DNA from: Kribbella sp. CA-293567
Lineage (GTDB): Bacteria > Actinomycetota > Actinomycetes > Propionibacteriales > Kribbellaceae
DNA: 64,000 bases
NCBI RefSeq assembly: GCF_027627575.1
Contig: NZ_CP114065.1
Coordinates: 1,240,001 to 1,304,000 of the forward strand
Direction of reading: 5' to 3'
In this document: one piece after another, positions 1-6,806 of the stretch
Position numbering within the stretch: the stretch's first letter is position 1
How the letters are laid out: each line of letters opens with the position of its first letter
Made by a program: the position numbers and the translations under genes
The notes under the pieces: generated by a model
The model's input: only the letters and a program-made list of their open reading frames with translations
Told to the model about the DNA's origin: nothing
Databases searched by the model: none

Positions 1-48
1 CGGCATCGTACGGAGCTGACATGACGTCCTCTGCACTCGGTTGCATTC

Positions 49-68
49 TGCGCAACGTTCGTTGCGCA
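49..68. promoter_or_regulatory. 20-bp perfect palindrome, probable operator of the kinase operon
   Basis: Two 9-bp arms, TGCGCAACG at 49-57 and CGTTGCGCA at 60-68, form a perfect inverted repeat with a 2-bp centre. The octamer GCATTCTG also occurs directly repeated at 43-50 and 66-73. The right arm overlaps a possible -35 element, so a protein bound here would block transcription. The operon it precedes encodes an IclR-family regulator, which is the natural candidate ligand; that assignment is inferred. Confidence 0.6.
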
Positions 69-91
69 TTCTGATGTATCGGTTGTAGCAT
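62..91 (+). promoter_or_regulatory. possible promoter of the kinase-iclR-ridA operon
   Basis: TTGCGC (62-67) and TAGCAT (86-91) are separated by 18 bp and fit a weak vegetative promoter with a start near 98. The -35 lies inside the right arm of the palindrome at 49-68. Confidence 0.4.
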
Positions 92-138
92 CGGGCCAGA
101 ACTTCCGTCAACGACAGCTCGCCCGAGAGGACTCATCG

Positions 139-1158
139 ATGGCCGATCTGGTACCTCGGGTGATCTGTCTGGGCGAGGCGATGATCATGCTGGCGGCCGA
201 GACGGGCGCCCCGCTGGAAGACGTCGAGACGTTCCGGCGTTCGGTCGGCGGTGCCGAGTGCAACGTCGCCGGTGGGCTGGCCGCGCTCGGCGTGCCGACC
301 GGGTGGATCTCGCGCTTGGGTGCCGACGGTTTCGGCCGGCATGTACTGCGCGACCTGGAGAGCCGTGGGGTCGAGGTGGGTGGAGTCGAGGACGACCCGA
401 CCCGGCCGACCGGGCTGTATGTGAAGCACACGATCAACGGCCGGACGCGGATGCACTACTACCGGTCCGGTTCGGCGGCCGCAGCCATGGACGCCGACTT
501 CCTGGACCGCCCCGCAGTGCGCAACCGACTGGTGGGCGCTGAGCTCGTGCACACCACTGGCATCACTGCCGCGATCTCGACCACTGCTGCTGAGCTACTG
601 GATCGACTGGCGGCTCTGCGGGACACCTTGGGCTTCACCTTGAGTGTCGACCTCAACTGGCGTCCGGCGCTGTGGCGTGACGCTGATCCGGCGCCGCTGT
701 GGCGACTGTTGCGCGCGGCGGACGTCGTACTGATCGGTGCTGACGAGGCTGCGGTGTTCGCCGGGACCGGTGACCCGGATGAGTTGCGGGAGTTGCTCGG
801 GCCGCGCGCGACAATCGTGGTGAAGTCGGATGCGCACGTGGCGCTCGCGCTGGAGCCCGGCGGACGGCGTACTGAGGTGCCGGCGCTGACTGTCGAGGTA
901 GTAGAGCCGGTGGGGGCCGGAGACGCGTTTGCTGCCGGCTACCTGGCAGGGACGCTGCAGGGGTTGCCGATGGAGCAGCGGTTGCGGTTGGGGCATCTGA
1001 GCGCTGCGACAGTGTTGGCTGTGCCCGACGACCACGCGACGCCCCCTGACGCTTCGACCCGGCAGGCGTTGCTCGACTGCTCCGAAGAAGAGTGGGCCGG
1101 CACCCAGGTGGGTCCGGCCGGAATCAGGTCGCCGGCGCTGGTGGGAGGTCTGGCGTGA
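139..1158 (+). CDS. PfkB-family sugar kinase, probably 2-dehydro-3-deoxygluconokinase
   Basis: A 339-residue ribokinase/PfkB-fold enzyme that would phosphorylate a sugar or sugar acid with ATP in the cytoplasm. The N-terminus has the family GEAM start and a glycine-rich RRSVGGAECNVAGGLA segment (about 34-49). The second PfkB signature, VEPVGAGDAFAAGYL, lies near residues 254-268 and supplies the catalytic Asp and anion hole. Overall resemblance is closest to 2-keto-3-deoxygluconate kinases, but PfkB substrate calls are unreliable from sequence alone. The ATG at 139 follows a GAGAGG ribosome-binding site. The stop codon overlaps the start of the IclR regulator gene, which implies co-transcription and a shared catabolic role. 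Confidence 0.85.
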   Translation: MADLVPRVICLGEAMIMLAAETGAPLEDVETFRRSVGGAECNVAGGLAALGVPTGWISRLGADGFGRHVLRDLESRGVEVGGVEDDPTRPTGLYVKHTINGRTRMHYYRSGSAAAAMDADFLDRPAVRNRLVGAELVHTTGITAAISTTAAELLDRLAALRDTLGFTLSVDLNWRPALWRDADPAPLWRLLRAADVVLIGADEAAVFAGTGDPDELRELLGPRATIVVKSDAHVALALEPGGRRTEVPALTVEVVEPVGAGDAFAAGYLAGTLQGLPMEQRLRLGHLSAATVLAVPDDHATPPDASTRQALLDCSEEEWAGTQVGPAGIRSPALVGGLA

Positions 1159-1889
1159 GTCAAAGTCTGGCTAGAGCCCTGCAGATCCTGGTCAGCCTGG
1201 GGGAGGGCGACCGCTCGCTCGACCAGCTGGCAACGGAGCTCGACGTCCACAAGACGACAGTGCTGCGGCTGCTGCGGACGATGGAGGCCGAGCGGTTCGT
1301 GCGACGCGACGAGGCGCACCGCTACCGGTTGGGCTCGCGGCTGTTCTCGCTGGCCGACGCGGCGCGGGAACAGCACGTCGTACGGGCCGTTGCTGCTCCG
1401 CATCTGCGGCAGCTGAACCAGCGGACCGGCCAGACGGTGCATCTGGCGGCGTACGAGAACGGGCAGGTGATCTACATCGACAAGCTCGACAGTGTGCAGT
1501 CGGTGCGGATGTACAGCCAGATCGGCGTACCGGCGGCGTTGCACTGCACCGCTGTCGGCAAGGTGCTGCTGGCCGCGCAACCGAAGCGCCAGCGGGAGGG
1601 CCTGCTGACCACCATCGAGTACCACCGGTTCACGCCGAACACGATCTCCGGGCCGGACGAGCTGCGCGACGAGCTCGACCTGGTCCGGTCGCAGGGCTGG
1701 GCGCACGACCGGGCCGAGCACGAGTCGTTCATCAACTGCATCGGAGCGCCGATCGTCGAGCGCTCCGGACGGGTGGTGGGCGCCGTCTCCGTCTCGGTGC
1801 CGGACGTCCTGCTGAACTACGAGCAGGTGCTGGAGCTGCTGCCCGACCTGCTCGCCACCACGGCCGCCATCGGCGCCGACTACAACTGA
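1155..1889 (+). CDS. IclR-family transcriptional regulator
   Basis: A 244-residue DNA-binding regulator. The N-terminal winged helix (about 1-65) contains SLDQLATELDVHKTTVLRLL, and the IclR effector-binding domain follows, with a typical LHCTAVGKVLLA segment near residue 132. I choose the GTG at 1155 over an upstream in-frame start at 1092 because translation from 1155 begins directly in the conserved SLARALQIL helix and overlaps the kinase stop by 4 nt. It probably senses the kinase substrate or a related sugar acid and controls its own operon through the palindrome at 49-68. Confidence 0.88.
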   Translation: MSQSLARALQILVSLGEGDRSLDQLATELDVHKTTVLRLLRTMEAERFVRRDEAHRYRLGSRLFSLADAAREQHVVRAVAAPHLRQLNQRTGQTVHLAAYENGQVIYIDKLDSVQSVRMYSQIGVPAALHCTAVGKVLLAAQPKRQREGLLTTIEYHRFTPNTISGPDELRDELDLVRSQGWAHDRAEHESFINCIGAPIVERSGRVVGAVSVSVPDVLLNYEQVLELLPDLLATTAAIGADYN

Positions 1890-1904
1890 GAGGTTCCTCC
1901 CCAG

Positions 1905-2309
1905 ATGTCCGACAAGACCGCTGTCCTCACCACCGACGCCCCCGCCCCGGCGCACGTCTTCTCGCAGGGCGTCCGCAAGGGCAACCTGCTGCAGGTCTCC
2001 GGCCAGGGCCCGGTCGACGCCGTCACCAACGAGTACCTCCACCCGGGCGACGTGAAGGCCCAGACGGTCAAGGTGCTGGAGAACGTCGAGGCGATCCTCA
2101 AGGCCGGCGGCGCCACCTTCGACGACGTCGTGATGCTGCGCGTCTACCTGACCACCCGCGACGACTTCGCCGCCATGAACGAGGCGTACGGCGACTTCGT
2201 CCTGCCCCGCTCCACCAGCGGCGTCCTGCCGTCCCGCACCACCGTCATGTGCGAGCTCCCCCGCGCCGAGATGCTGGTCGAGATCGACTGCCTCGCCATC
2301 CTGTCCTGA
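1905..2309 (+). CDS. RidA/YjgF/UK114-family protein
   Basis: A 134-residue member of the Rid family, which hydrolyses reactive enamine/imine intermediates in the best-known members. FSQGVRKGNLLQVSGQGPVD near the N-terminus, an Arg in PSRTTVMCELPR (about 110-121) and the VEIDCLA end match the conserved core, including the Arg that contacts the substrate carboxylate in RidA. It is 15 nt downstream of iclR and probably in the same operon, where it may process an unstable sugar-acid or amino-acid intermediate. The last Ser codon, the stop and the following bases are part of a 14-bp repeat (2303-2316) that recurs at the end of vapC. Confidence 0.85.
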   Translation: MSDKTAVLTTDAPAPAHVFSQGVRKGNLLQVSGQGPVDAVTNEYLHPGDVKAQTVKVLENVEAILKAGGATFDDVVMLRVYLTTRDDFAAMNEAYGDFVLPRSTSGVLPSRTTVMCELPRAEMLVEIDCLAILS

Positions 2310-2316
2310 CCTTGGA
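2303..2316 (+). repeat. 14-bp direct repeat, left copy flanking the toxin-antitoxin cassette
   Basis: GTCCTGACCTTGGA covers the end of the RidA gene, including its TGA stop. An identical copy at 3057-3070 covers the end of vapC in the same relation to the stop codon. The two copies bracket the operator and both toxin-antitoxin genes. Confidence 0.75.
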
Positions 2317-2317
2317 G

Positions 2318-2346
2318 CACTTGGTGCTATCAGGTAGCACCAAGTG
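2318..2346. promoter_or_regulatory. perfect 12-bp inverted repeat, autoregulatory operator of vapBC
   Basis: The arms CACTTGGTGCTA (2318-2329) and TAGCACCAAGTG (2335-2346) are perfectly complementary around a 5-bp centre. They sit where the -35 region of the antitoxin promoter should be. This is the expected arrangement for repression by an antitoxin or antitoxin-toxin complex. Confidence 0.75.
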
Positions 2347-2357
2347 TGGCGCGGGAC

Positions 2358-2363
2358 TACGAT
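2358..2363 (+). promoter_or_regulatory. -10 element of vapBC, apparently giving a leaderless antitoxin mRNA
   Basis: TACGAT matches TANNNT and ends 7 nt before the A of the antitoxin ATG at 2370, so transcription should begin at or next to the start codon. The -35 region falls inside the operator. Confidence 0.5.
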
Positions 2364-2369
2364 GGCTGT

Positions 2370-2639
2370 ATGAGCGCACAGCCCGAGATCACCCAGCGTG
2401 ACCTGCGAACGCGGTCCAAGGAGATCATGGACGCCGTGCAGGAAGGCCAGTCCTTCACGGTGACCAGGGACGGGCACCGGATCGGCGAGCTGATTCCGCT
2501 GCGTGGCCGGCGGCGCTTCGTTCCGCGGGGCGAGTTCGCCGCGAGGTCACACGCGGCACCGGATGTCCGGCTGGAGGATTTCCGCGCCGACCAGCAGGCC
2601 GCTGTCGACCAGGAGCTGAACGACCCGTATGCCCGATGA
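2370..2639 (+). CDS. vapB: VapB-type antitoxin of the Phd/YefM family
   Basis: An 89-residue antitoxin that should neutralise the PIN toxin encoded next to it and repress the pair. The N-terminal half (EITQRDLRTRSKEIMDAV, then FTVTRDGHRIGELIPL) is typical of Phd/YefM dimerisation and DNA-binding domains. The basic stretch GRRRFV leads into an acidic toxin-binding tail ending in QAAVDQELNDPYAR. The ATG at 2370 is preferred over the in-frame GTG at 2346 because 2346 is the last base of the operator arm and a -10 element lies in between. The stop overlaps the toxin start by 11 nt. Confidence 0.85.
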   Translation: MSAQPEITQRDLRTRSKEIMDAVQEGQSFTVTRDGHRIGELIPLRGRRRFVPRGEFAARSHAAPDVRLEDFRADQQAAVDQELNDPYAR

Positions 2640-3063
2640 TCGGCAGCAAGGGCTGCTCGACACCAACATCCTGATCCTGCGGAAGTGGATCGACCCCGCC
2701 GAACTGCCGGCCGAGATGGCCATCACCGCCATCACCTTGGCGGAGCTGTCGGCGGGCCCGCACCAGGTGCGCAGTTCGGCCGGATACAACGAGCACGCGG
2801 AACCGGCCCGGCGGATGGACATCCTCCAGCGCGCCGAGAGCGAGTTCGACCCGATCCCGTTCGACGCCGAAGCCGCCCGGATCTACGGCCGGATCTGTGC
2901 CGGTGTCGTAGCGGCCGGCCGGACGCCGCGCCGCCGGATCGCCGACCTGATGATCGCCAGCATCGCCGTGGCCGAGGAGTTGCCGTTGTTCACCACGAAC
3001 CCCGACGACTTCAGAGGGCTCGAGGACCTGCTCACTGTCGTCCCGGTCGCGCACCCGTCCTGA
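2629..3063 (+). CDS. vapC: VapC-type PIN-domain ribonuclease toxin
   Basis: A 144-residue PIN nuclease, the toxin of the module, expected to cleave RNA in a Mg2+-dependent manner. The acidic active-site signature is intact: LLDTNILIL (Asp about 11), LAELSAG (Glu about 39), RIADLMIAS (Asp about 105) and TTNPDDF (Asp about 125). The start lies inside the antitoxin gene, so translation is coupled. Nothing suggests degeneration. The last codons run into the second copy of the 14-bp direct repeat. Confidence 0.9.
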   Translation: MPDDRQQGLLDTNILILRKWIDPAELPAEMAITAITLAELSAGPHQVRSSAGYNEHAEPARRMDILQRAESEFDPIPFDAEAARIYGRICAGVVAAGRTPRRRIADLMIASIAVAEELPLFTTNPDDFRGLEDLLTVVPVAHPS

Positions 3064-3070
3064 CCTTGGA
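3057..3070 (+). repeat. 14-bp direct repeat, right copy flanking the toxin-antitoxin cassette
   Basis: Identical to 2303-2316. It contains the vapC stop and leads directly into the ribosome-binding site of the MFS gene. Removing one copy and everything between would leave the RidA gene directly upstream of the MFS gene. Confidence 0.75.
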
Positions 3071-3079
3071 CGGGATGTG

Positions 3080-4267
3080 ATGACGGGGAGCGTCAGTCTC
3101 TGGAAGATCGCGCCTTCGGTGTATCTGCCGGCGCTGCTCTACGGCATCGGTCAGGGGGCGATCGCTCCGGTGGTCGCGCTTTCGGCGCGGGATCTCGGTG
3201 CTTCGATCGCGGTGGCCAGTCTGGTGGTCGCGGCGGCCGGGGTCGGGCAGGTGGTCGGGGACATTCCGGCTGGGTCGCTGACCGCGAAGATCGGCGAGCG
3301 GCGGGCGATGTTGCTGGCGACCGGTCTGGTCTCGGTCGCGTTGGCCGCTTGCCTGGTGGTCCCGAACGTCTGGGGGCTCGCTCTGGCGATCGCGGCGACC
3401 GGACTCGCCGCGGCCGTCTGGGGGCTGGCCAGGCAGGCCTATCTCAGCGAGGCCGTACCGCTGCAGTTGAGGGCGCGGGCGCTGTCGACGCTCGGTGGCG
3501 TGCAGCGGATCGGCTCTTTCATCGGACCGTTCCTCGGTGCCTTCGCGATGAAGTTCCTCGGCACGGACGGCGCGTACTGGGTCCACCTGGTCGCGGCCGC
3601 CCTCGCCTGCGTGGTCCTGCTGAGCCTCCCCGACCTCGAGTCCGTACGCCGCAGCCGCGCCGCCAATCCGGTCGTCATGCAGTCCACCCGCGCCGTCCTC
3701 CGTGAGCACTTCCCGGTACTGCGAACGCTCGGTGTCGGCGCGCTCCTGGTCGGCGCGGTCAGGGCGTCGCGGCAGGTCGTCATCCCGCTCTGGGCCGAGC
3801 ATCTCGGCCTCGATCCGCAGACCACCAGCCTGATCTTCGGCCTCTCCGGCGCCGTCGACATGTTGCTCTTCTACCCGGCCGGTTCGGTGATGGACCGCTT
3901 CGGCCGCAAGTGGGTCGCCGTACCGTCGATGTTCGTGCTGGGCCTGGCGCACCTGCTGCTCCCACTGACCCACTCCGTCGGCACGCTGACCGCGGTCGCC
4001 TTGCTGATGGGCATCGGCAACGGACTCGGCGCCGGCGTGATCATGACGCTCGGCGCCGATGCCTCCCCGGCGGTCGGCCGGGCACAGTTCCTCGGCGCGT
4101 TCCGGCTGTTCGCCGACACCGGGAGCGGCGCGGGCCCGTTCCTGATCGCCGCCGTCACCGCGCTGGCCGGGCTCGGACCCGCCGTGCTGGTGATGGGCCT
4201 GACCGGCTGGGCGGCCGCGGCCGCGATCAACCGCTGGATTCCCCCGCGCCCGCGAGCGCCGGAGTAG
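3080..4267 (+). CDS. MFS transporter
   Basis: A 395-residue integral membrane protein with about 12 predicted hydrophobic segments. MFS motif-A-like loops are GSLTAKIGERR after TM2 (about 75-85) and MDRFGRKW after TM8 (about 275-282), one in each six-helix half. It is likely a proton-driven exporter of small molecules or drugs; the substrate cannot be read from sequence. GTG at 3077 and ATG at 3080 are adjacent possible starts behind GGACGGG. It lies just after the toxin-antitoxin cassette, and before insertion of that cassette may have followed the RidA gene directly. Confidence 0.85.
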   Translation: MTGSVSLWKIAPSVYLPALLYGIGQGAIAPVVALSARDLGASIAVASLVVAAAGVGQVVGDIPAGSLTAKIGERRAMLLATGLVSVALAACLVVPNVWGLALAIAATGLAAAVWGLARQAYLSEAVPLQLRARALSTLGGVQRIGSFIGPFLGAFAMKFLGTDGAYWVHLVAAALACVVLLSLPDLESVRRSRAANPVVMQSTRAVLREHFPVLRTLGVGALLVGAVRASRQVVIPLWAEHLGLDPQTTSLIFGLSGAVDMLLFYPAGSVMDRFGRKWVAVPSMFVLGLAHLLLPLTHSVGTLTAVALLMGIGNGLGAGVIMTLGADASPAVGRAQFLGAFRLFADTGSGAGPFLIAAVTALAGLGPAVLVMGLTGWAAAAAINRWIPPRPRAPE

Positions 4268-4272
4268 CCGAT

Positions 4273-4301
4273 TTGGTGGCCCGCGGTCCGGCGGTTACTC
4301 T
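4273..4301 (+). promoter_or_regulatory. promoter of rplJ-rplL
   Basis: TTGGTG (4273-4278) and TACTCT (4296-4301) are separated by 17 bp, predicting transcription from about 4308. That is the first base of the L10-type leader. It lies 5 bp past the MFS stop, so rplJL is independently transcribed. Confidence 0.65.
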
Positions 4302-4308
4302 GGAGCCT

Positions 4309-4387
4309 GCCGAAGACCGCTGGTCGTTGCTCCCGGAGCAACTGAAGGTCCCATGAATTTCGTGGGCGGCCCGCGTAGGTGACAAGT
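4309..4387 (+). promoter_or_regulatory. L10-type ribosomal leader RNA (autoregulatory)
   Basis: The stretch starting GCCGAAGACCGC (4309) and ending GGCCCGCGTAGGTGAC (4368-4383) resembles the L10-binding leader found ahead of rplJ in bacteria, where excess L10(L12)4 complex represses its own mRNA. The internal CTGAAGG and the closing GCGTAGGTGAC segments are what I recognise. The exact fold was not computed. Confidence 0.65.
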
Positions 4388-4407
4388 AAGTGAGACGAGT
4401 CATTTTC

Positions 4408-4443
4408 ACGCCCTTGCGCCTGCGCAGGGGCGTTTTCGATTTT
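4408..4443 (+). terminator. attenuator-like intrinsic terminator inside the rplJ leader
   Basis: ACGCCCTTGCGC (4408-4419) pairs with GCGCAGGGGCGT (4422-4433) with one G-T wobble, then TTTTCGATTTT follows. This is a rare case in this window of a hairpin with a real T-tract. It lies between the L10 leader and the rplJ ribosome-binding site, so it would cut off rplJL itself and is best read as a regulated attenuator. Confidence 0.65.
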
Positions 4444-4508
4444 CTGGGTCTTGGCCGGCGCGGCGAGAACAGTCCAACCCTGTTGAACTGCAGGGCGGAA
4501 GGAGACCC

Positions 4509-5135
4509 ATGGCGAGGCCGGACAAGGCAGCCGACGTCGCGGAGCTGACTGAGAACTTCAGAAGCTCAGGCGCCGCCGTACTGACCGAGTACCGCGGACT
4601 CACCGTGGCGCAGTTGCGGCAGTTGCGCACTACGCTCGGTGACGACGTGCACTACGCCGTGGTGAAGAACACGCTGACCAAGATCGCGGCCAAGGACGCG
4701 GGCCTGGAGTCGTTCGACTCCCTGCTCGAGGGTCCGTCGGCCATCGCCTTCATCAAGGGCGACCCGGTGGTTGCGGCCAAGGGGCTGCGTGACTTCGCCA
4801 AGGCAAATCCCCTTCTCGTCATCAAGGGCGGTGTGCTGGATGGCAAGGCACTCGGCTCCGACGAGATCAACAAGCTCGCTGACCTCGAGTCGCGTGAGGT
4901 TCTCCTCTCGAAGCTCGCAGGTGCGATGAAGGCGGCCCCGCAGCAAGCGGTGTCGTTGTTCGCTGCTCCGCTCGCACAGGCCGCGCGCCTGTTCGCTGCG
5001 CTGCAGGACACCCTGCCGGCCGGCGACGCCCCCGTGGCGGACGAGGCCCCGGCCGCGGAGGCAGTGCAGGACGCACCCGCCGACGCGCCGGCCGCAGAGG
5101 CGAGCACCGAGGAGACCGCGTCAGCCGACAGCTGA
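4509..5135 (+). CDS. rplJ: 50S ribosomal protein L10 (uL10)
   Basis: A 208-residue stalk-base protein that anchors L7/L12 dimers to 23S rRNA. The core (1-165) starts [17 protein letters not shown] and contains the conserved [14 protein letters not shown] segment. Beyond about residue 172 it carries an extra Ala/Glu/Asp-rich tail, longer than in E. coli L10 (165 aa). The ATG follows GGAAGGAG. It is co-transcribed with rplL and probably feedback-controlled through the leader at 4309-4387. Confidence 0.97.
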   Translation: MARPDKAADVAELTENFRSSGAAVLTEYRGLTVAQLRQLRTTLGDDVHYAVVKNTLTKIAAKDAGLESFDSLLEGPSAIAFIKGDPVVAAKGLRDFAKANPLLVIKGGVLDGKALGSDEINKLADLESREVLLSKLAGAMKAAPQQAVSLFAAPLAQAARLFAALQDTLPAGDAPVADEAPAAEAVQDAPADAPAAEASTEETASADS

Positions 5136-5203
5136 CCCGTTCGACTCACGCAACACCCATTCAGTGATCACCCCAGCAACACGTTGAAGGAAGGACCGCC
5201 ACC

Positions 5204-5587
5204 ATGGCGAAGCTCAGCACCGAAGAGCTGCTCGGTCAGTTCAAGGACCTCACCCTGCTCGAGCTCTCTGAGTTCGTGAAGGCCTTCGAGGAGGAGTTCG
5301 GCGTCACCGCCGCCGCTCCCGTCGCCGTCGCCGCCGCCGCGGGCCCGGGCGCCCCGGCCGAAGAGGTCGCGGAGCAGGACGAGTTCGACGTCGTCCTGGA
5401 GTCGGCCGGCGACAAGAAGATCCAGGTCATCAAGGAGGTGCGCGCCCTCACGAGCCTCGGCCTGAAGGAGGCCAAGGACCTCGTCGAGAGCGCGCCGAAG
5501 GCGATCCTCGAGAAGGTCGACAAGGCCACCGGCGAGAAGGCGAAGGAAGCCCTCGAGGGCGCCGGCGCCACCGTCACCCTGAAGTGA
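5204..5587 (+). CDS. rplL: 50S ribosomal protein L7/L12 (bL12)
   Basis: A 127-residue stalk protein that recruits translational GTPases. It has the N-terminal dimerisation domain ([20 protein letters not shown]), an Ala/Pro-rich hinge (about 40-58) and a C-terminal domain with [20 protein letters not shown]. Length and architecture are normal. The start follows GAAGGAAGGA. The 68-nt spacing from rplJ leaves room for differential stability of the two cistrons. Confidence 0.97.
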   Translation: MAKLSTEELLGQFKDLTLLELSEFVKAFEEEFGVTAAAPVAVAAAAGPGAPAEEVAEQDEFDVVLESAGDKKIQVIKEVRALTSLGLKEAKDLVESAPKAILEKVDKATGEKAKEALEGAGATVTLK

Positions 5588-5590
5588 CCC

Positions 5591-5654
5591 GTGCGGCTCA
5601 GCCGCACAACGAAGTGATACCAGTCGAAGGGCGGTCCTACCGGGCCGCCCTTCG
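5591..5654 (+). terminator. tandem hairpins terminating rplJL
   Basis: GTGCGGC (5591-5597) pairs with GCCGCAC (5601-5607), and CGAAGGGCGG (5625-5634) pairs perfectly with CCGCCCTTCG (5645-5654). Neither has a T-tract, as is common for terminators in high-GC actinobacteria. Confidence 0.6.
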
Positions 5655-5728
5655 GCACGTCCGGGGCCGGATTAGGATCCGTACGGTTCCGGTCCGTGAC
5701 CGGAGCGTGACTCTTCGGTTGTCATCAC

Positions 5729-5770
5729 TTGACAGACAGGGGTTACGTAAAACTGTACTCGTGCGTAACC
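5729..5770 (+). promoter_or_regulatory. probable promoter and operator of the mce operon
   Basis: A consensus TTGACA (5729-5734) is followed by an inverted repeat, GGTTACG (5741-5747) and CGTAACC (5764-5770), with a 16-bp centre. The best -10 candidates (AACTGT at 5751 or TGTACT at 5754) lie inside the repeat. A repressor on the repeat would occlude the promoter. About 90 nt of leader would precede the ATPase gene. Confidence 0.5.
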
Positions 5771-5858
5771 TAAGCAACCGCGCCCTCGTTGAACTGGCGA
5801 ACGTACGTCGGTCGGGGAGCACTGTCGAACCCGTGAGGCATACCGACCAGGAGGGCCA

Positions 5859-6806
5859 GTGGGCGTCGAGGTCCGCGTCGAGGGACTGTCCAAGTCCTTC
5901 GGCAGCCAGCTGATCTGGGGTGACGTGTCCCTGACGCTGCCCGCCGGCGAGATCTGCGTGATGCTGGGTCCTTCCGGTACCGGGAAGTCCGTTTTCCTGA
6001 AGACGCTGATCGGCCTGCTCAAGCCCGACCAGGGGCACGTGCACATCGAGGGCGTCGACATCGCCACCTGCTCGGAGCGGTCGCTCTACGAGATCCGCAA
6101 GCTGTTCGGGGTGCTGTTCCAGGACGGCGCGATGTTCGGCTCGATGAACCTGTACGACAACGTCGCCTTCCCGCTGCGTGAGCACACCAGGAAGTCCGAG
6201 TCCGAGGTCCGCTCCATCGTGATGGAGAAGATGGAGATGGTCGGCCTGGTCGGCGCGGAGAAGAAGCTGCCCGGCGAGATCTCCGGCGGGATGCGCAAGC
6301 GGGCCGGCCTGGCCCGCGCGCTGGTGCTGGAGCCCGAGATCCTGCTCTTCGACGAGCCCGACTCCGGTCTCGACCCGGTCCGGACCGCGTTCCTGAACCA
6401 GCTGATCATCGACCTGAACGAGATGACCCAGGCCACCTGCCTGATCGTCACCCACGACATCAACACCGCCCGGACCGTGCCGGACAACATCGGCCTGCTG
6501 TACCACCGGCACCTGGCGATGTTCGGCCCGCGCGAGATGCTGCTGTCCAGCGAGGAGCCGGTGGTCCGCCAGTTCCTGAACGCCCAGCGGATCGGCCCGA
6601 TCGGTATGTCGGAGGAGAAGGACGCCGAGGAGCTGGCCGCCGAGGCCGACCAGGAGCTGCCGCCGCTGCCGCCGATTCCGATCCAGCAGCTCCCCAGCAG
6701 CGGCGTACTGCGTCCGACGCAGCGCCCGCCGGGCCAGTGGTGTGAGGAGAACGGCGTCACGCCGCCACCGGGCTCGTTCGCGTCCGCCACCGTGGGGGCT
6801 TCGTGA
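5859..6806 (+). CDS. mceG: MceG/MlaF-type ABC transporter ATPase
   Basis: A 315-residue cytoplasmic ATPase that should energise the Mce lipid importer. Walker A is GPSGTGKS (37-44), the signature is ISGGMRKRAGLARAL (about 142-156) and Walker B is ILLFDEPDSGLD. The SGGMRKR form is typical of MlaF/Mkl proteins. A Pro-rich C-terminal extension follows residue 255, like the extension of mycobacterial MceG. The GTG start has AGGAGGG 5 nt upstream. It overlaps the first permease gene by 4 nt. In M. tuberculosis the orthologous mkl also lies between rplL and rpoB, but separated from the mce operons. Confidence 0.9.
   Translation: MGVEVRVEGLSKSFGSQLIWGDVSLTLPAGEICVMLGPSGTGKSVFLKTLIGLLKPDQGHVHIEGVDIATCSERSLYEIRKLFGVLFQDGAMFGSMNLYDNVAFPLREHTRKSESEVRSIVMEKMEMVGLVGAEKKLPGEISGGMRKRAGLARALVLEPEILLFDEPDSGLDPVRTAFLNQLIIDLNEMTQATCLIVTHDINTARTVPDNIGLLYHRHLAMFGPREMLLSSEEPVVRQFLNAQRIGPIGMSEEKDAEELAAEADQELPPLPPIPIQQLPSSGVLRPTQRPPGQWCEENGVTPPPGSFASATVGAS

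Noticed and set aside
939..2477. 512-codon minus-strand frame across the iclR and RidA genes
   Set aside because: It spans two well-supported plus-strand genes and their spacer, and has low-complexity composition.
5584..5913. 109-codon frame between rplL and the mce ATPase
   Set aside because: It overlaps the rplL terminator hairpins and the mce promoter and enters the ATPase gene in another frame; no recognisable product.
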